Below are positions 10,725-21,870 of a stretch of DNA of 64,000 nt, piece by piece. Position numbers and translations under genes: made by a program. The notes beneath the pieces are model-generated. The model was not told the origin of the DNA and did no database searches. It worked only from the letters and a program-made list of their open reading frames with translations. Every line of letters begins with the position of its first letter. The stretch's first letter is position 1. This DNA is from Aedes albopictus. Its lineage: Eukaryota > Arthropoda > Insecta > Diptera > Culicidae. The stretch spans positions 293,609,080 through 293,673,079 of the forward strand of contig NC_085136.1 of assembly GCF_035046485.1 (NCBI RefSeq). Reading direction: 5' to 3'.

Positions 10725-11547
10725 CACTCAAACCTCCATTTAGGTAGGATCCATTTAGGTAAAATCTATTTAGGTCCCTCCATTTAGGTAACGTTACCTA
10801 AATGGAATTTTATTGTGTTCAAATCAGTTGGAGTGCTTAAGATTAGGTATAAGACTGGTTTATGGGAAAGAAGTAGTGTGTGGTGTTAGGAGGTGGGTAT
10901 GGGGGGAGGGGGGTGCAATGTTGCCCCTAAACCCCCCCCCCCCCCCCCCAGCATGCAGTGTTGAAAAGTGCCAGTATCCAGCGTCATTTCCAGCTGAAAT
11001 TGAGATAATCAACCATCCTTCCATCATTAGATTGACATCAGCTCCAGCATTGATGACGTCAAACCCGACATCAACCTATCATTCACCTGTTTTTATTTTG
11101 GCCACCAAATCCAATATAGACTCAGCAGTTGTTCGATGTTGGTCCAACAATGGCCCAACATACGATAAAAATTGACCCGACTTTGACCCGACATTCAATA
11201 ATTTTTCAGTCTGGCGGAATTTTGCAGGGTTTTTCGCAAAGTTTTTCGTGTTTCGTGCCCAGCGAGTCAGTTGAATGACAATTGTGATCTTAGACCCTCC
11301 AAAACCCCCGAAAACGCCCCTGAAGCCCTCCCCTCCTGAAACTCACCCCCTCCTGAAACTCATTGAAAGCCATCTGAATCTCCGCATGATCTCCTTTAAA
11401 TCTCCTAGTAACTCTCCCTTGTTGAACTTCTTTGCAACCTTGTAATCCATTTAGGTAATAAACTGAATCCATTTAGGTAATGAATCCATTTAGGTAAAAA
11501 TTCTATTTAGGCAGTCCCGACTCATTACCTAAATGGAGGTTTTAGTG
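10725..11547. mobile_element. TA-flanked MITE with CCATTTAGGTA terminal clusters (Tc1/mariner-like)
   Basis: The left end reads CACTCAAACCTCCATTTAGG and the right end is the complement of CACTAAAACCTCCATTTAGG. Both are flanked by TA (10723-10724 and 11548-11549), the target duplication of the Tc1/mariner superfamily. Each end carries several copies of CCATTTAGGTA: four near the left, four near the right. No transposase frame is present, so the 823-bp element is non-autonomous. It holds an 18-base C run at 10932-10949 and a perfect 28-bp palindrome at 10779-10806. Confidence 0.75.
10779..10806. repeat. Perfect 28-bp palindrome inside MITE end
   Basis: The half-site TCCATTTAGGTAAC is followed at once by its exact complement, joining two opposed CCATTTAGGTA motifs with no spacer. 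Confidence 0.9.
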
Positions 11548-11549
11548 TA

Positions 11550-12800
11550 TGCTCTTACGGAATTTACGTTAGTCATTGGGTGGAAGCATTGCTCGATTTG
11601 TTCGAAGAGGTACATATTTTGTATCAGATAAAAATTACTATCTACACAAAAACAGATATCTATGATGGAAAATTATATCAACATAGGGATTGTTGAAAAA
11701 AGTCTATAGTGCAGCTATAGGATCGTTTTTTGCCTTTGACCACAGGATTATAATCAAAACCATTAAAGATTCGTGATGTCCAATTAAAGTTAGGATGGTT
11801 TAAAACATTAATGTTTTTCAAATCGTAACTTTACCAGTCCTATTTTAAATATATCTTATTATTAATTATTAATTAATTACTATTAATTTGTTTTTATCGT
11901 ACAAATTGGTACGAAGGTTCTCAGAATTTAATGATTTTTTTTCACAGGTAGGGTTCACATATATATGAACAAAACCTAAATTTAAAAAAAATCAGGGTTG
12001 CCTAATTTTCCGGACAACTCCAGTGGAAAACAAACATTTTCCAAAGACACCACCCAAGTAACAATGAATGCTGAATAGTGAGAATATTAGCTGAATAATA
12101 ACTGGTTAATGGTGTGAATGGCTTAACACTGGACTGAATAATGGCTTATTCAACCTCTTTAATCAGCAATACATAGATGGCTGAATATCAAGTTGAATAG
12201 AATAGTATTCATCTGGGTAACCATCTTTAAAACATACACCAACGTGCTGAACTAATCATCTGTTGTTTAACCTTTAATCAAACATTTTTTGACAGCTGGA
12301 CCTAAGCATGTTTTCGTAAAGTCCACCCACATCGCTTCTTCAGCCTCAATACAGACTCAGTTCAACTTATGTTTCTGACTATTCAGACACAACAAGTAAT
12401 GCTCTGTTTCTCGAGGATATGTATGCAAGTGTGTGTGGTGTCGGTGCTAAGGTGAGTGACTATAAATCAGAAGGTCCAACTTCGATTCCCAGGTTTTCGC
12501 ACAGATTAATTTATACATTCCTTAACATCTCTTCTGGAAACAGACACAGCTTACGGTGAAAATAGGCTCACGAAAGTATGTTTGTTTTATTTTTATACAA
12601 TTATCAAATTTAATTGATTACTGATTAAACTCATATTAAGCCTTAAATCAGCCTTCCAATGAACCTAATTAGCTAATGGTTGAACAAAATCACCAAAGCT
12701 GAATAAAGGATTATACCTCTTGTGCTCTGCTTCTGTTTAAATGAAAGCTGATTTAAAATAGTTGGAGAAACGTTTGTACAGCATCAGATCATTACCTGGA
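11550..12800. other. Unassigned A/T-rich region with a tRNA-like relic
   Basis: The sequence from 11560 to 12000 is A/T-rich with nothing recognisable. From about 12050 to 12760 words such as GCTGAATA and TTAATCA recur and suggest an unclassified decayed element, but I could not find matching ends. Around 12435-12500 a GGTGTCGGTGCTAAGGTGAG block followed by CTTCGATTCCCAG resembles the A and B boxes of a tRNA-derived SINE. Confidence 0.35.
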
Positions 12801-12807
12801 CACCTAC

Positions 12808-13435
12808 TTTGAAAAATCATAACTCAAGAAAGAAGCATCGTAGACACATTTTTTTTGTAAGATCATAAGCAAATTTTCTCAGCAATTAAAAAAAATACAA
12901 AATGAAAAATGTTTTCCACAATATTTCCACTGACGAGGAAAATCGGTTGGAAAAGTCGGAAAAGCTAATTAAGAAGTCCGTAAAAATTCTCAGAAAAATA
13001 TTATTGGAAGGGAACTGCATAAGCTATTTTCTGTAAAATTTTCAAGATGAGATTTTTCTCCGTTCCTCAGTTATGACCAATTTTGTGGGAATTGTTTAGA
13101 TGTGCTACATGATCCGTTTTCTTTGAGAAGTCATAACTTAAGAACAAAGCATCGTAGACACAATTTTTTTTAGTGAAATCGTGAGAAAAAAAAATAAGAA
13201 ATTTAAAAAAAATATAAATTGTTTTCCACAAAATTTTCTACTGTTAAGGAAAATCGGTTGGAAGAGTCGAAAAAACTAATAATGAAATTCGGAAAAAAAT
13301 CCCACGAAAATATATTTCTGGAAGGAAATTTTATAAGCTATATTCTATGAAATTTTTGAAATGTATTTTTTATTTCGTTCGTGGGTAATGACTAATTTTG
13401 TGGAAAACGTTCAGATGTTGGTTGATTTTCGACCG
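12808..13435. repeat. Tandem duplication, two units of 314 bp
   Basis: The string CATAACTCAAGAAAGAAGCA at 12818 returns, with a few changes, at 13132. The following landmarks also repeat in order: GCATCGTAGACACA, GTTTTCCACA, GGAAAATCGGTTGGAA, TATTTCTGGAAGGAA and a final TATGACCAATTTTGTGG. The two units are diverged and contain no long frame. They probably belong to a larger satellite or transposon, not identified. Confidence 0.8.
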
Positions 13436-13489
13436 TCTTGATTATTATTTGCATAAAAATGCAGTTCAGTTTATGTTTATTCACGAGAT

Positions 13490-13650
13490 TGCTAGCTCGG
13501 GTATAGATTCACGGGACTCACGGCTTCATTTCCCTCCTGAAGAAAGCACTCACGTTTTGTGAGTATGGTAGTAGTAAGATTCGATCCCAGCTTCTCGACA
13601 ACAATCATGGGGTTTAACCATCACACCAAGTCCACTTCACTCTATGTGTT
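13490..13650 (-). mobile_element. tRNA-derived SINE relic
   Basis: Read on the minus strand, a CTTGGTGTGATGGTTAAAC stretch (A-box-like) is followed by GCTGGGATCGAATC (B-box-like) at the spacing expected of a tRNA head. The remainder has decayed and no target duplication was found. Confidence 0.5.
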
Positions 13651-13660
13651 CTTCAACTAA

Positions 13661-15665
13661 ATTCTCTAAAAAATCGTTCATAAGTTTATTAGGTATGGCT
13701 CCAAAGATTGCTCAAGAATTCTGAATCCATGAACTTCTGTGGAAAATCTTCCATGAACTGCTTCCAAATCTGTCGCATACATTTCTTTAGCAAAAAAAAA
13801 AATGCCAGTCATTCATTCAGAAAATCTTTCACGGATTCCATAAAAAATATCTTTAGGGGTCCTTAACAAATATCTAACAAGTATTGCTTCATAAATTCCT
13901 CCATGTAGTTCTGCAAAATCTTCTCATGAGTTTCCCTCACAAATTCCGTTAGAGATTCTTCCAAAAGCATTTCTATAGAGATCCTTCCATTGAATTCGTC
14001 GGGAATCCCTCATGCATTCTTAAGGGGAATTTTTAGGATTTTTTTACGGATTCCTTTAGCGTTTTCTTCAGAAAATCCAAATTCATAATTTATTTAGAAA
14101 TAAGGTCACTTATCGGTATTATTGGTAGCTTTGTTCTCTTCGTCACGAGGGGTTTTGGTCGTATAATTAACCTTGGTTGGGAAATATTTGAAGACAACTT
14201 TGAGTTCATCAATTTTAATAAAAACATTTCGAAGGGAACAAAACTGCCTTTTCTTTTAGAATTTATCCCAGGAATTTCATATCGAAATCATTTAGGAATT
14301 TATTTAAAAAAATCCAAAGATTCCTTCATAAATTCTTCCTCTAAGGTTTACTTCTAAATGCTTCTAGAGATGCATCCAGAAATTTATCCAGAATTCCTTC
14401 ACAAATTCTTGTTTAATTGCCTTCCAAAGTGCGTCATGAATTATTTCAATATTGCCTAGGATTTCTTGAGAAGTTTCTTCAAAAATAGCCAAATCAAATC
14501 ATCCAGGCACACTTTCCGCAATTCCACCAGCGCTTTCTTGAGAAATTCATTCAGGGATTCCTTCACACATTTCTTTCAAGAACTCTTCAGATGTTTTCCC
14601 AAGCATTCTTGTAGAAAATCTTCCATGGATTCGTTCAAAAAGTTATTGACAAATTTCTCCAAGCATTCAGATTTTTTTCCAAAGATTTATCTAAGGATTC
14701 TTTCGAGAATCCTTCCAGTTGTTTCTTCACCCAGTTATCACTTCAAACATTCGTACAGGTTTATAGCAATTCTTCCAGAAGTTCCATGGGAAATTCTCGA
14801 AGTAATTTCGCATAAATTTTCTTCAGGGACTCGTCAAAAGAGTCTTGGAAAATTATCTACGGTGGTTCCAAGTCCAACAGGAATTTCACCAGGGATACCT
14901 GCTGAAATTCATACAGATATTCTTTCTGAAATTCCTCGATGCGATTTTTCAAAAAATCCTTCAGGATTTATTTCAATGACACTTGTAGGAATTGACAACC
15001 AATTCTATCAGAAATTCTTAAATAAGTTTAGCTATATTTTTTTTGGAAATTTTTACAGTATTTACCTTAGACTTGAAAAAAACCTATAAATCTTCTCAGA
15101 AGTTTTTGATATTCCTCCAGTGATTTGTTCAGGAATGCATCGCTAGGCTGCTTCAGCAATTCCTTCAGGAATACGTCCAGAAATTGCAGATTTCTTCAGG
15201 AATTCACCTCAAAAATATATTTAGAGATAGGGAATTCGTCCAGAGGATCCCCAGGAAGTTTTTCAGGTTAAATGGGTTTCTTAAGAAAACCCTCCTTTGA
15301 TTTCTTCAGTAATATCTTTTAGATTCCATCAGATATTCATCCAGGAATTCTTTCAACAATACCTCCAGAGATTTCTTCAGGGATCTTTTTAGAAATTCCT
15401 TCAGAACTTCAAATTAAAAACTCCTCTAGGGATTCCTCCTGATTTTTCCAGGAATTTCTTTCAAAATATCTTTACATATGATTTCAGATTCTATAGATTT
15501 CTTTGGGATTTTTTCAGAAATTTATCATTAGAAATTTTGTTTATAAATTCCTCCTATAAAAAATCCTCTAGGCATTCCATCAAAAGTACCTTCAAGCATT
15601 CGTTTTGAAATTGCTCTAGCGGTTACTTCAGAAATATCTCCGGGGATTCCTCCAGAGGTACTGAA
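13661..15665. repeat. Degenerate 12-bp palindromic repeat, pyrimidine-first
   Basis: Another 2-kb tract of TTCCTTCAGGAATT-like words, interrupted by a MITE relic at 14112-14250. No inverted partner follows directly. The 207-codon plus frame at 14466-15089 is repeat-derived (phenylalanine, serine and lysine-rich, no domain) and is not called as a gene. Confidence 0.72.
14112..14250 (+). mobile_element. Partial copy of the TTTGTTCTCTTCGTCA MITE family
   Basis: TATTATTGGTAGCTTTGTTC followed by TCTTCGTCACGAGGGGTTTT matches the left end of the elements at 40656 and 47541. The inverted end GAAGGGAACAAAACTGCC closes it. The outer GGGGAA termini are missing. Confidence 0.65.
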
Positions 15666-15679
15666 TAACGTGTTATTAG

Positions 15680-15870
15680 AAGGCACAGATGCTGATTTAC
15701 GAATTGAGAGATGAACTTGAGAAAAAATCGCGTTCTGGTGGAAGTCGAACCCACGACTCCGCATTCGCAAAAGCGGTGACTAAACCACCCTCTTTTTTCA
15801 CAAATTCATCTCTCTTCAAACAAGATACCAATCCACAATTCACTCGCATTTGTGCCTAGTAACTGCAAGT
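15680..15870 (-). mobile_element. tRNA-derived SINE relic with an intact T-arm
   Basis: On the minus strand, GGTGGTTTAGTCACCGC (A-box-like) is followed by a T-arm with five paired positions (GTGGG against TCCAC, including one G-T) and a seven-base TTCGACT loop. The anticodon loop is oversized, so it is not a functional tRNA. No clear tail or target duplication was seen. Confidence 0.55.
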
Positions 15871-16289
15871 GAAAGGATTTTTTTTGTCAAGCCGAGACTC
15901 CCTCTTTGTTTTTTTTTTCGATCCCTTTATGGTCTGTCCACAAACTATGTAGATTCTTAGTATGCAGGTTAGTGTAAAATGTCATAAATAAATAAAAAAC
16001 CCCTAATTAATCCACCTAGCGGTGATGCTGCCTTTCTCGTGCTTTAAAATATCCTTTCAACAAAACTCGAGCGACATGTTGATGACATTGACATAAATAC
16101 AAAATGAAAACTGCTTCCTAAATCTACTCAATATGGATACATTTTATATTAGCATAACATCCAATATTCAGAAAATATAAGACAACGATCCAAAACTCAA
16201 ACCAAACAAGTGTCATGAAGCCGCAAAATTTTGAAACGTCATTTTAGATTTTCCGGTCATCATTTTATGACTCCGGATATCTACCCCAA

Positions 16290-16860
16290 CTAAACTAACC
16301 GCCATCTTGAACATTGAGACACCATCTTGGATGTTCTGGTATTCATTTTTGGACTCTGCACCTAAAATTACATAAAATAGTCGCCGTATTGAATTTTGGC
16401 ATGTCGTTTATGATTTTCTGGTTACCAGTTTTGGACGAAGACCGGCATTCTTCCCATTCAAACTATAGTCATATTGCAGAACTTGTGAAACAGCGCACAG
16501 CTTGGGTTTTCTGATTACAAATTTTGAATTCTGGACATATTTTCATACAAAATATGCCCATAATGCAAGAATTAAAAATCCTATAAAAAAGGCACTAACT
16601 TGAACACTGGGCCATTATCTTGGACTTTGGACCACTATCTTGGATACTCTGGTGGACGCCAAACATATTTCCCATACCAAATACACTTATTTTACATAGT
16701 TTTAAAGCTCAAAATTCCTTGAAACAGCCACCATCTTCTGTTGACGCGATCATATTCTTATTTTTCCATTCAACGTTGACCCATCCTGCTATAAATTTAC
16801 ACCTTAGGAATCTGAAATGGTACGATTTGATGAGATCGCTTTAGTTTTGTCTATATTTTG
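16290..16860 (+). repeat. Diverged CCATCTTG satellite inside element A
   Basis: CGCCATCTTGAACA, ACCATCTTGGATGTTCTGG and CATTATCTTGGAC recur. They are the reverse complement of the AAGATGGCG satellite at 38.9-41.1 kb, which ties that array to this element family. Confidence 0.6.
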
Positions 16861-16889
16861 TTCTCATATATGAGAACTTAGACCTATTC

Positions 16890-18885
16890 GTCACTGTTGT
16901 TCATACCTAATGTTTATCAGGCCATTAAACAAAGGCACGATTTAATTTTTTACATGAACGTTGGTTCTGCTACACAACAGCCAGTCTCTAATGTGATCTA
17001 AGGCTATTTTCTTGCTAACCGTTCATTAGATTATCAAAAAATCTGCGATCTGATGTGTCGTAATGAACCAAACCCACACGGTTTGGTAATTTCCGGTGGG
17101 ATAGCCGGATCTGATTCCATGAGTCATGGACCATGACATTACCGGTTGTCCCAATTATGGTCTGAGAATATTTTATTGCTATTTATTCAACTTTACCTAA
17201 TCACCGCGATTTCATATATCGCATGAATGGGTTTGCTTCACTTTTACTTCTAACCACTTTCGAAGCCACAGCTGAACCCGCAACACTGCCGGGAATCTAA
17301 TGTGGTCTGACCCTATTTTTCCATCAGGTTGTCGATAAGTCGTGATCAGTCTTGTTAGAGATCACAGTCATTTGAACCTTTTCGGCGATATTCGGCCTCC
17401 TTTGTCTCCGACATTCGCAACACAAGCAATCAAACTACTGTTCGAAACCAAAATGTCAAACGAATGCACTTCACCACGATAGCGGCTTCGGGATACGGTT
17501 CGGCTTTTGTTGTTTCTGTCTTCTTCCATAATAAAAGCTATGTTGCCCATCTGTGTGTCGTATTCAATGCAACATGCAATAATAAACTAATATTAACATT
17601 CATAATCGGAATTGACTGAAAATCTATGCGTAAAGCTAAAATTAGACACATGTCATCGTGTCAGATGACATTGATTTAACCCCTTTTTATGTTTATTGAT
17701 CTTCGTTCTACTGCTCGTGTTGTGTGTAGGTAAGAGGTATCGATAGCACACGAATGTAACAAAGCCGACTGACACCCGACTGCGGCAACGAAATGCAGGT
17801 AGTATAAAGTGTCGAATGTTTACAAGACTGGTCGTGATTTGATGTACCGCATCCATGGGTTTGGTTAATTTTTACATTTTACTACCCTTATCTGATTCTG
17901 GGTAACTTCCGGCTGAACCAGATATGGTCTAACATTATTGTCTTGTTAACTTCTCATCGGTTAACCAAAAACGCTGCAAATTGAAGGTGTCACATGCAGG
18001 GTTTGACAATTTCGACGGGACTCTCGGAACCAATTCCGGAACACTACCAGTTGTCTTTAGTGTGACGTAAGGCTATTTTCTAGCTAACTGTTCATCAGGT
18101 TATCGCAAAAGCCACGATTTGATGTGTCACATGCCTGGATTTGGTTTACTTTTACATTTGGCCTCTTCCGGCCACTCAAAACCGGTTCCGAAACACTTGC
18201 TGGCCGTTCATTAGGTAATCTAAAGAGCCGCTATTTGATGTGACGCATGTACGGGTTTGTTTCTCTTTCAGATTTAATCACTTCGGCGGGAACCCCGCAC
18301 GGGTTCCGGAACACTACTGGATCAGATATGGTCTGAGATGGTTTTCCTGCTCATTGTCCATCAGGTCATCGAAAATGCCGTGGTTTGATGTGTCGCATGT
18401 ATGGGATTGGTTCAATTGTATATTTGGCCACTTCCAGCGGGACGCCTAAAACCGGTTCCGGAACACTACCGGTTCAGATATGGTCTGAGATGATTTTCCT
18501 ACTCATTGTCCATCAGGTCATCTAAAATGCTGTGGTTTGATGTGTCGCTTGCATGGGTTTGGTACAATTGTATATTTGGCCACTTCCAGCGGAACGCCCA
18601 GAACCGGTTCGGGAACACTACCGGTTCAGATATGGTCTGAGACTATTTTCCTGCTTACCGCTCATCAGGTTATCGAAAATGCCGTGGTTTGATGTGTCTC
18701 ATGCATGGGTTTGGTTCACTTTGATATTTGCCACTTCCGGCGGGACACCCGAAACCGGTTCGGGAACACTACCGGTTCAGATGTGAGCTTAGACTATTTT
18801 TCTGCTTACCGCTCATCAGGTTATCGAAAATGCCGTGGTTTGATGTGTCGCATGCATAGGTTTGATGCATTTTCATATCTGGTCC
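16890..18885 (+). repeat. 152-bp tandem array in element A, interrupted by a hAT-type insertion
   Basis: The landmark TGGTTTGATGTGTCGCATG appears at 18381, 18533, 18685 and 18836, giving a 151-152-bp period. Each unit also contains TTTGGTTCACTTTTATATTTG, CACTTCCGGCGGGACACC, GGAACACTACCGGTT, TATGGTCTGAG and a CATCAGGTTATCG-like end. Upstream units are more diverged. The array is split by the insertion at 17347-17830. Frames such as 18240-18449, 18553-18786 and 18705-19046 are repeat read-through. Confidence 0.88.
17347..17830. mobile_element. 484-bp hAT-type non-autonomous element
   Basis: The ends are CAGTCTTGT and its exact complement ACAAGACTG. The element is flanked by a perfect 8-bp direct repeat GTCGTGAT (17339-17346 and 17831-17838), and removing it restores the continuity of the 152-bp satellite unit. 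An 8-bp target duplication is characteristic of the hAT superfamily. There is no transposase frame. Confidence 0.85.
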
Positions 18886-19060
18886 CTTCCTGGGGTACCG
18901 TTCCGGAACACCTAAATGGCCATATCTCCGGAACGGCTGAACCGATCCGAACCATTTTCAATAGGAAACAATGGGACCAGATTCCGCGTCGAATGAACCG
19001 TCGGTCATTGAAATCGGATGAGGTTTACTGCCAAAAAGTGATGTGAGTTTTTTTGTACAT

Positions 19061-19116
19061 ACACATACAGACACACACACACACGCACACACATACACAC
19101 ACACATACACACACAC
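19061..19116. repeat. (CA)n microsatellite near 3' end of element A
   Basis: An impure CA tract with ACACAT interruptions. The equivalent position in copy B (about 33223-33282) carries the same kind of tract, so it belongs to the element. Confidence 0.85.
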
Positions 19117-19380
19117 AGACATCACCTGAATTCGTCGAGCTGAGTCGATTGGTATATGTGACTCGACCCTCCGGACCTTCTATCAAAAAGTCATTTTTTG
19201 AGTGAACATATAGCCTTTCCAGTACACTTAGTGTACGAGAAAGGCAAAAAGAATAGTATGGAGGAGGAGAGGGGTTCCGACCAAGGCTAACGGGAAAAAA
19301 TGTATGGATAAAAATCTACGGAGAGGTAGGGGAAATCTGAGATGGCCGAAATTAGTTTAACATAGTTTATGGGCAACGAC

Positions 19381-20000
19381 CAAGAAATCCCTCAGAGAAT
19401 CCTTCCTAAAATCTCTCGATTATTTTTTTAGACAATCCCTTCTGGAGTATCTTTGAATTCTTCCATAAAATTTTTCGAAAACTCATTCGCATTTTTTTTT
19501 ATAAATTAGTTCAGTAATTCCTACATGGTTTCTTCTAGAAATTTCACTGGGGATTACAGAAATTTCACATATAATTCTTGTAGAAATTGTTGCACGTATG
19601 TTTAGCTTCAAAAGATTTACCATGAATTCCTCCATGAAATGCCCTAGGGATTATCTCAGAAGTTTATCCAAGAATTTCTTCAGAATTACCACTTATTATT
19701 AATAAAGAAATTTCTTTTGGAATTCCATAGAAAAATCTTCAAAAGATAACTTCAGTTATTCCGAGGATTAAACTCCACAAAAACTTTCTTAGAAAAATAT
19801 ATACGGTATTTTTATTTTCGGCATATTTATTTTAAGAAATTTTTACCAGAGATTTCTTCCGAGCTCCCTTGACTTTTTTTCTTCATGATTTCCTCAAGAT
19901 AGTTCTTGAAACATGTCTGCAAACTCCTTTCTTGTTTTTTTTTCAATGATTTCCCTAAAAATTGTATCATACATTAGTTAAGAAAATGCGTCAAAGCTTC
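19381..20000. repeat. Degenerate 12-bp palindromic repeat, pyrimidine-first
   Basis: TTCTTCAGAATT-like words at low conservation. The bases between element A and this tract (19251-19380) show nothing recognisable apart from a TCTGAGATGGCCGAAATT word that recurs, diverged, near 58415. Confidence 0.6.
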
Positions 20001-20700
20001 ATTAGAGCAGAGTTTTTTTTAATGAATTTCTTGAATAAATAACACTAGTTTACAGCATTTTTGAACTCGGTAAACTGATGATTATTTTCGGTGTAGAATC
20101 ATGCCCTGAGTTGAAAACGTGAAGAAAAAAAAAATACAGTAGAGCGGAAATCTTTTCGACTTTCCATACAAGGTCGATGATTTGAAATAGATTTTTGTTT
20201 TATTTTTAAGCAAAGTCGCTCGCTTCACACATCTCCGATTTAGCTGATTTTTTACTGTACCTCACCTATATATAATATGTCAAATGAACAATGAGAAAGA
20301 ATTTTTAAATTGTTTTTTTCTTATTGAAAAAAAAAATGCTTTCTTCATATATTTTTGGAAATTTTGTTAAAATTTAAGGAGATTGTCCCCAAATCTCGCC
20401 AATATCTTGAATTTCATCAATCTGACGAAAAACCTGCATTCAGATGATCGAATGGTATTATATTCAGCTCATAATTCATGGAAAAATATTTAAAATTAGT
20501 TGATTAAAACGCAAGATATTTGAATTTAAGTTAATTCCATATTTTAAAAAGTAATAAAACTCAATACTGAGCTAAAATTTAAAAACTTTTCTACTTAAAT
20601 TTTTTTGAAGCACGGTTTCGAAATCAGTGCTAAATTGTGCTTCAAAAATTTTGGCCGTTGACAGAAGCTCATGACGATTTCGATTTGTAAATTCGTGTAA
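20001..20700. other. Unassigned A/T-rich sequence
   Basis: No frame longer than chance, no terminal repeats and no RNA gene was recognised. A and T homopolymers of 8-10 bases are frequent. Confidence 0.35.
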
Positions 20701-21163
20701 TCCAAGTATTATTTAAAACTCCTTCACGGATTTATTACCATATCTTCAAAAAATTCCTCTAGAGATCCCAAAAATTTTTTTTTTAAACGTTGAAAAATCT
20801 AGCATGAATTACTATCAAAATTGCAGCATACATCCCTTTAAAAATATTCCAGGGATTCCTTTTAGAAATTCTTCCACGGATTCCTTTTAAATTGTCTTGT
20901 ACGTGTTGTTTCAGAAACTTCTCCACAAATTTCTTCAAAATATTCTCCGGAATTGTTTTTTTTTTTTCAGAAATTACTTTAGATATTCCTTCAGAACACT
21001 TTGTAAGGACTTCAGTTGAAAAAAAAAACCTACAGAGTTCCTCATACATTATTTCGGGTATTCTTTCTGAAAATCATCCACGAATTTCTTCACAAGTTCC
21101 CTTTATTTTTTTCTTTAAGAAAATCAGAAATTTGATTTGGAATTTTTCGACTGGAACTGGATT
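20701..21163. repeat. Degenerate 12-bp palindromic repeat, pyrimidine-first
   Basis: TTCTTCCACGGATTCCTTTT-type words. Overlapping frames on both strands (20783-21049 and 20892-21281) come from the repeat. Confidence 0.6.
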
Positions 21164-21167
21164 TTAT

Positions 21168-21367
21168 TGCGTAGAAACGGCTATCTCAGTCTTAATTTAT
21201 GATGATTTATTTTATTCTACCCGACGTTTCGACCATGGGTTTTGGCCTTTTTCAAGGGACGATAGAAAATTTTTCCCTTGAAAAAAGCCAAAACCCAAGG
21301 CCGAAACGTCGGGTAGAATAAAATAAACCGTCATAAATTAAGACTGAGATAGCCGTTTCTACGCAAG
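21168..21367. repeat. 200-bp palindrome, two 93-bp arms, with hammerhead-like motif in each arm
   Basis: The left arm (21168-21260) and right arm (21275-21367) are near-complementary around a 14-base spacer. Each arm, read outward from the spacer, runs CCTTGAAAAAGGCC, AAAACCCA, GGCCGAAACGTCGGGTAG, AATAAAATAAA, and ends AGACTGAGATAGCCGTTTCT. The CTTGAAAA, stem, GAAA, CGTCGGG order is a decayed version of the motif at 6.1 kb. It may be two opposed termini of a Penelope-like or related element. Confidence 0.8.
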
Positions 21368-21369
21368 AA

Positions 21370-21870
21370 AATCAGAAATTTATTACATATAACAAGGTTT
21401 CCTTTAGAGATTCTTCCAGGGTTTCCATATCAAATTCCTTAAGAAAAGCTGTCAAATATTCTTCCAGAAAATCTACCAGTGGTTCCTTCAGAATTTTATC
21501 CAGAAATTCCTTTGAGAATTTCTTCAGAAGTTTCTCTGAGGAATCAAAGAATTTGTTCAGACAATTCCTTCTGGAATACGTCTACAGGCTGCTTCAAGCA
21601 TTCCTTCAGAAAATCATCCACGGATTTTTTTAAATTATTTTTGCAGGAATTCGTTTATAAACAAAAACATATGAAGAGACTATATGAAGAATTCCACCAG
21701 AGACTACCTACAGAGTTTTACAGGTATTCTTCTATAAACTTCTTTAGAAAATCTTCCTTTTATTTCTTCAACAATTCTTCAGACAATCCCTTTAGAAATC
21801 CATTTAGAAATTCTTCCAGGAATTCATTCTGATGTTTTGTTTTCAGTAATTTCTTTCGAATATCTCCAGA
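21370..21870. repeat. Degenerate 12-bp palindromic repeat, pyrimidine-first
   Basis: TTCCTTCAGAAATTC-type words ending where the reverse transcriptase fragment begins, so the LINE copy landed in, or is truncated against, this repeat. Confidence 0.65.

Larger units (their letters stand above)
15999..19250 (+). mobile_element. Composite non-autonomous element A with terminal hairpins and internal satellites (HINE/DINE-1-like)
   Basis: The 5' end carries CTAATTAATCCACCTAGCGG, a small hairpin (CCACC against GGTG), then CCTTTCTCG. The 3' end carries a strong hairpin in which GCCTTTCC and GTACACT pair with AGTGTAC and GAAAGGC, followed by A-rich sequence. CCTTTCTCG at the left and CGAGAAAGG at the right form subterminal inverted repeats. 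Inside lie CCATCTTG repeats, a 152-bp tandem array and a (CA)n tract. Copy B at 29.85-33.41 kb has the same ends and order. No replicase or transposase frame exists. Hairpin ends, subterminal inverted repeats and a central satellite are the architecture of Helentron-derived HINE/DINE-1 elements; that classification is inference. Confidence 0.65.

Noticed and set aside
10189..10743. 184-codon open frame
   Set aside because: Not called as a gene: no recognisable domain, no supporting context, and its stop codon lies in a MITE end. Kept in the region description only.
14466..15089. 207-codon plus-strand frame
   Set aside because: Entirely within the pyrimidine-first repeat; the F/S/K-rich, periodic peptide has no domain and resembles frames in other repeat tracts.
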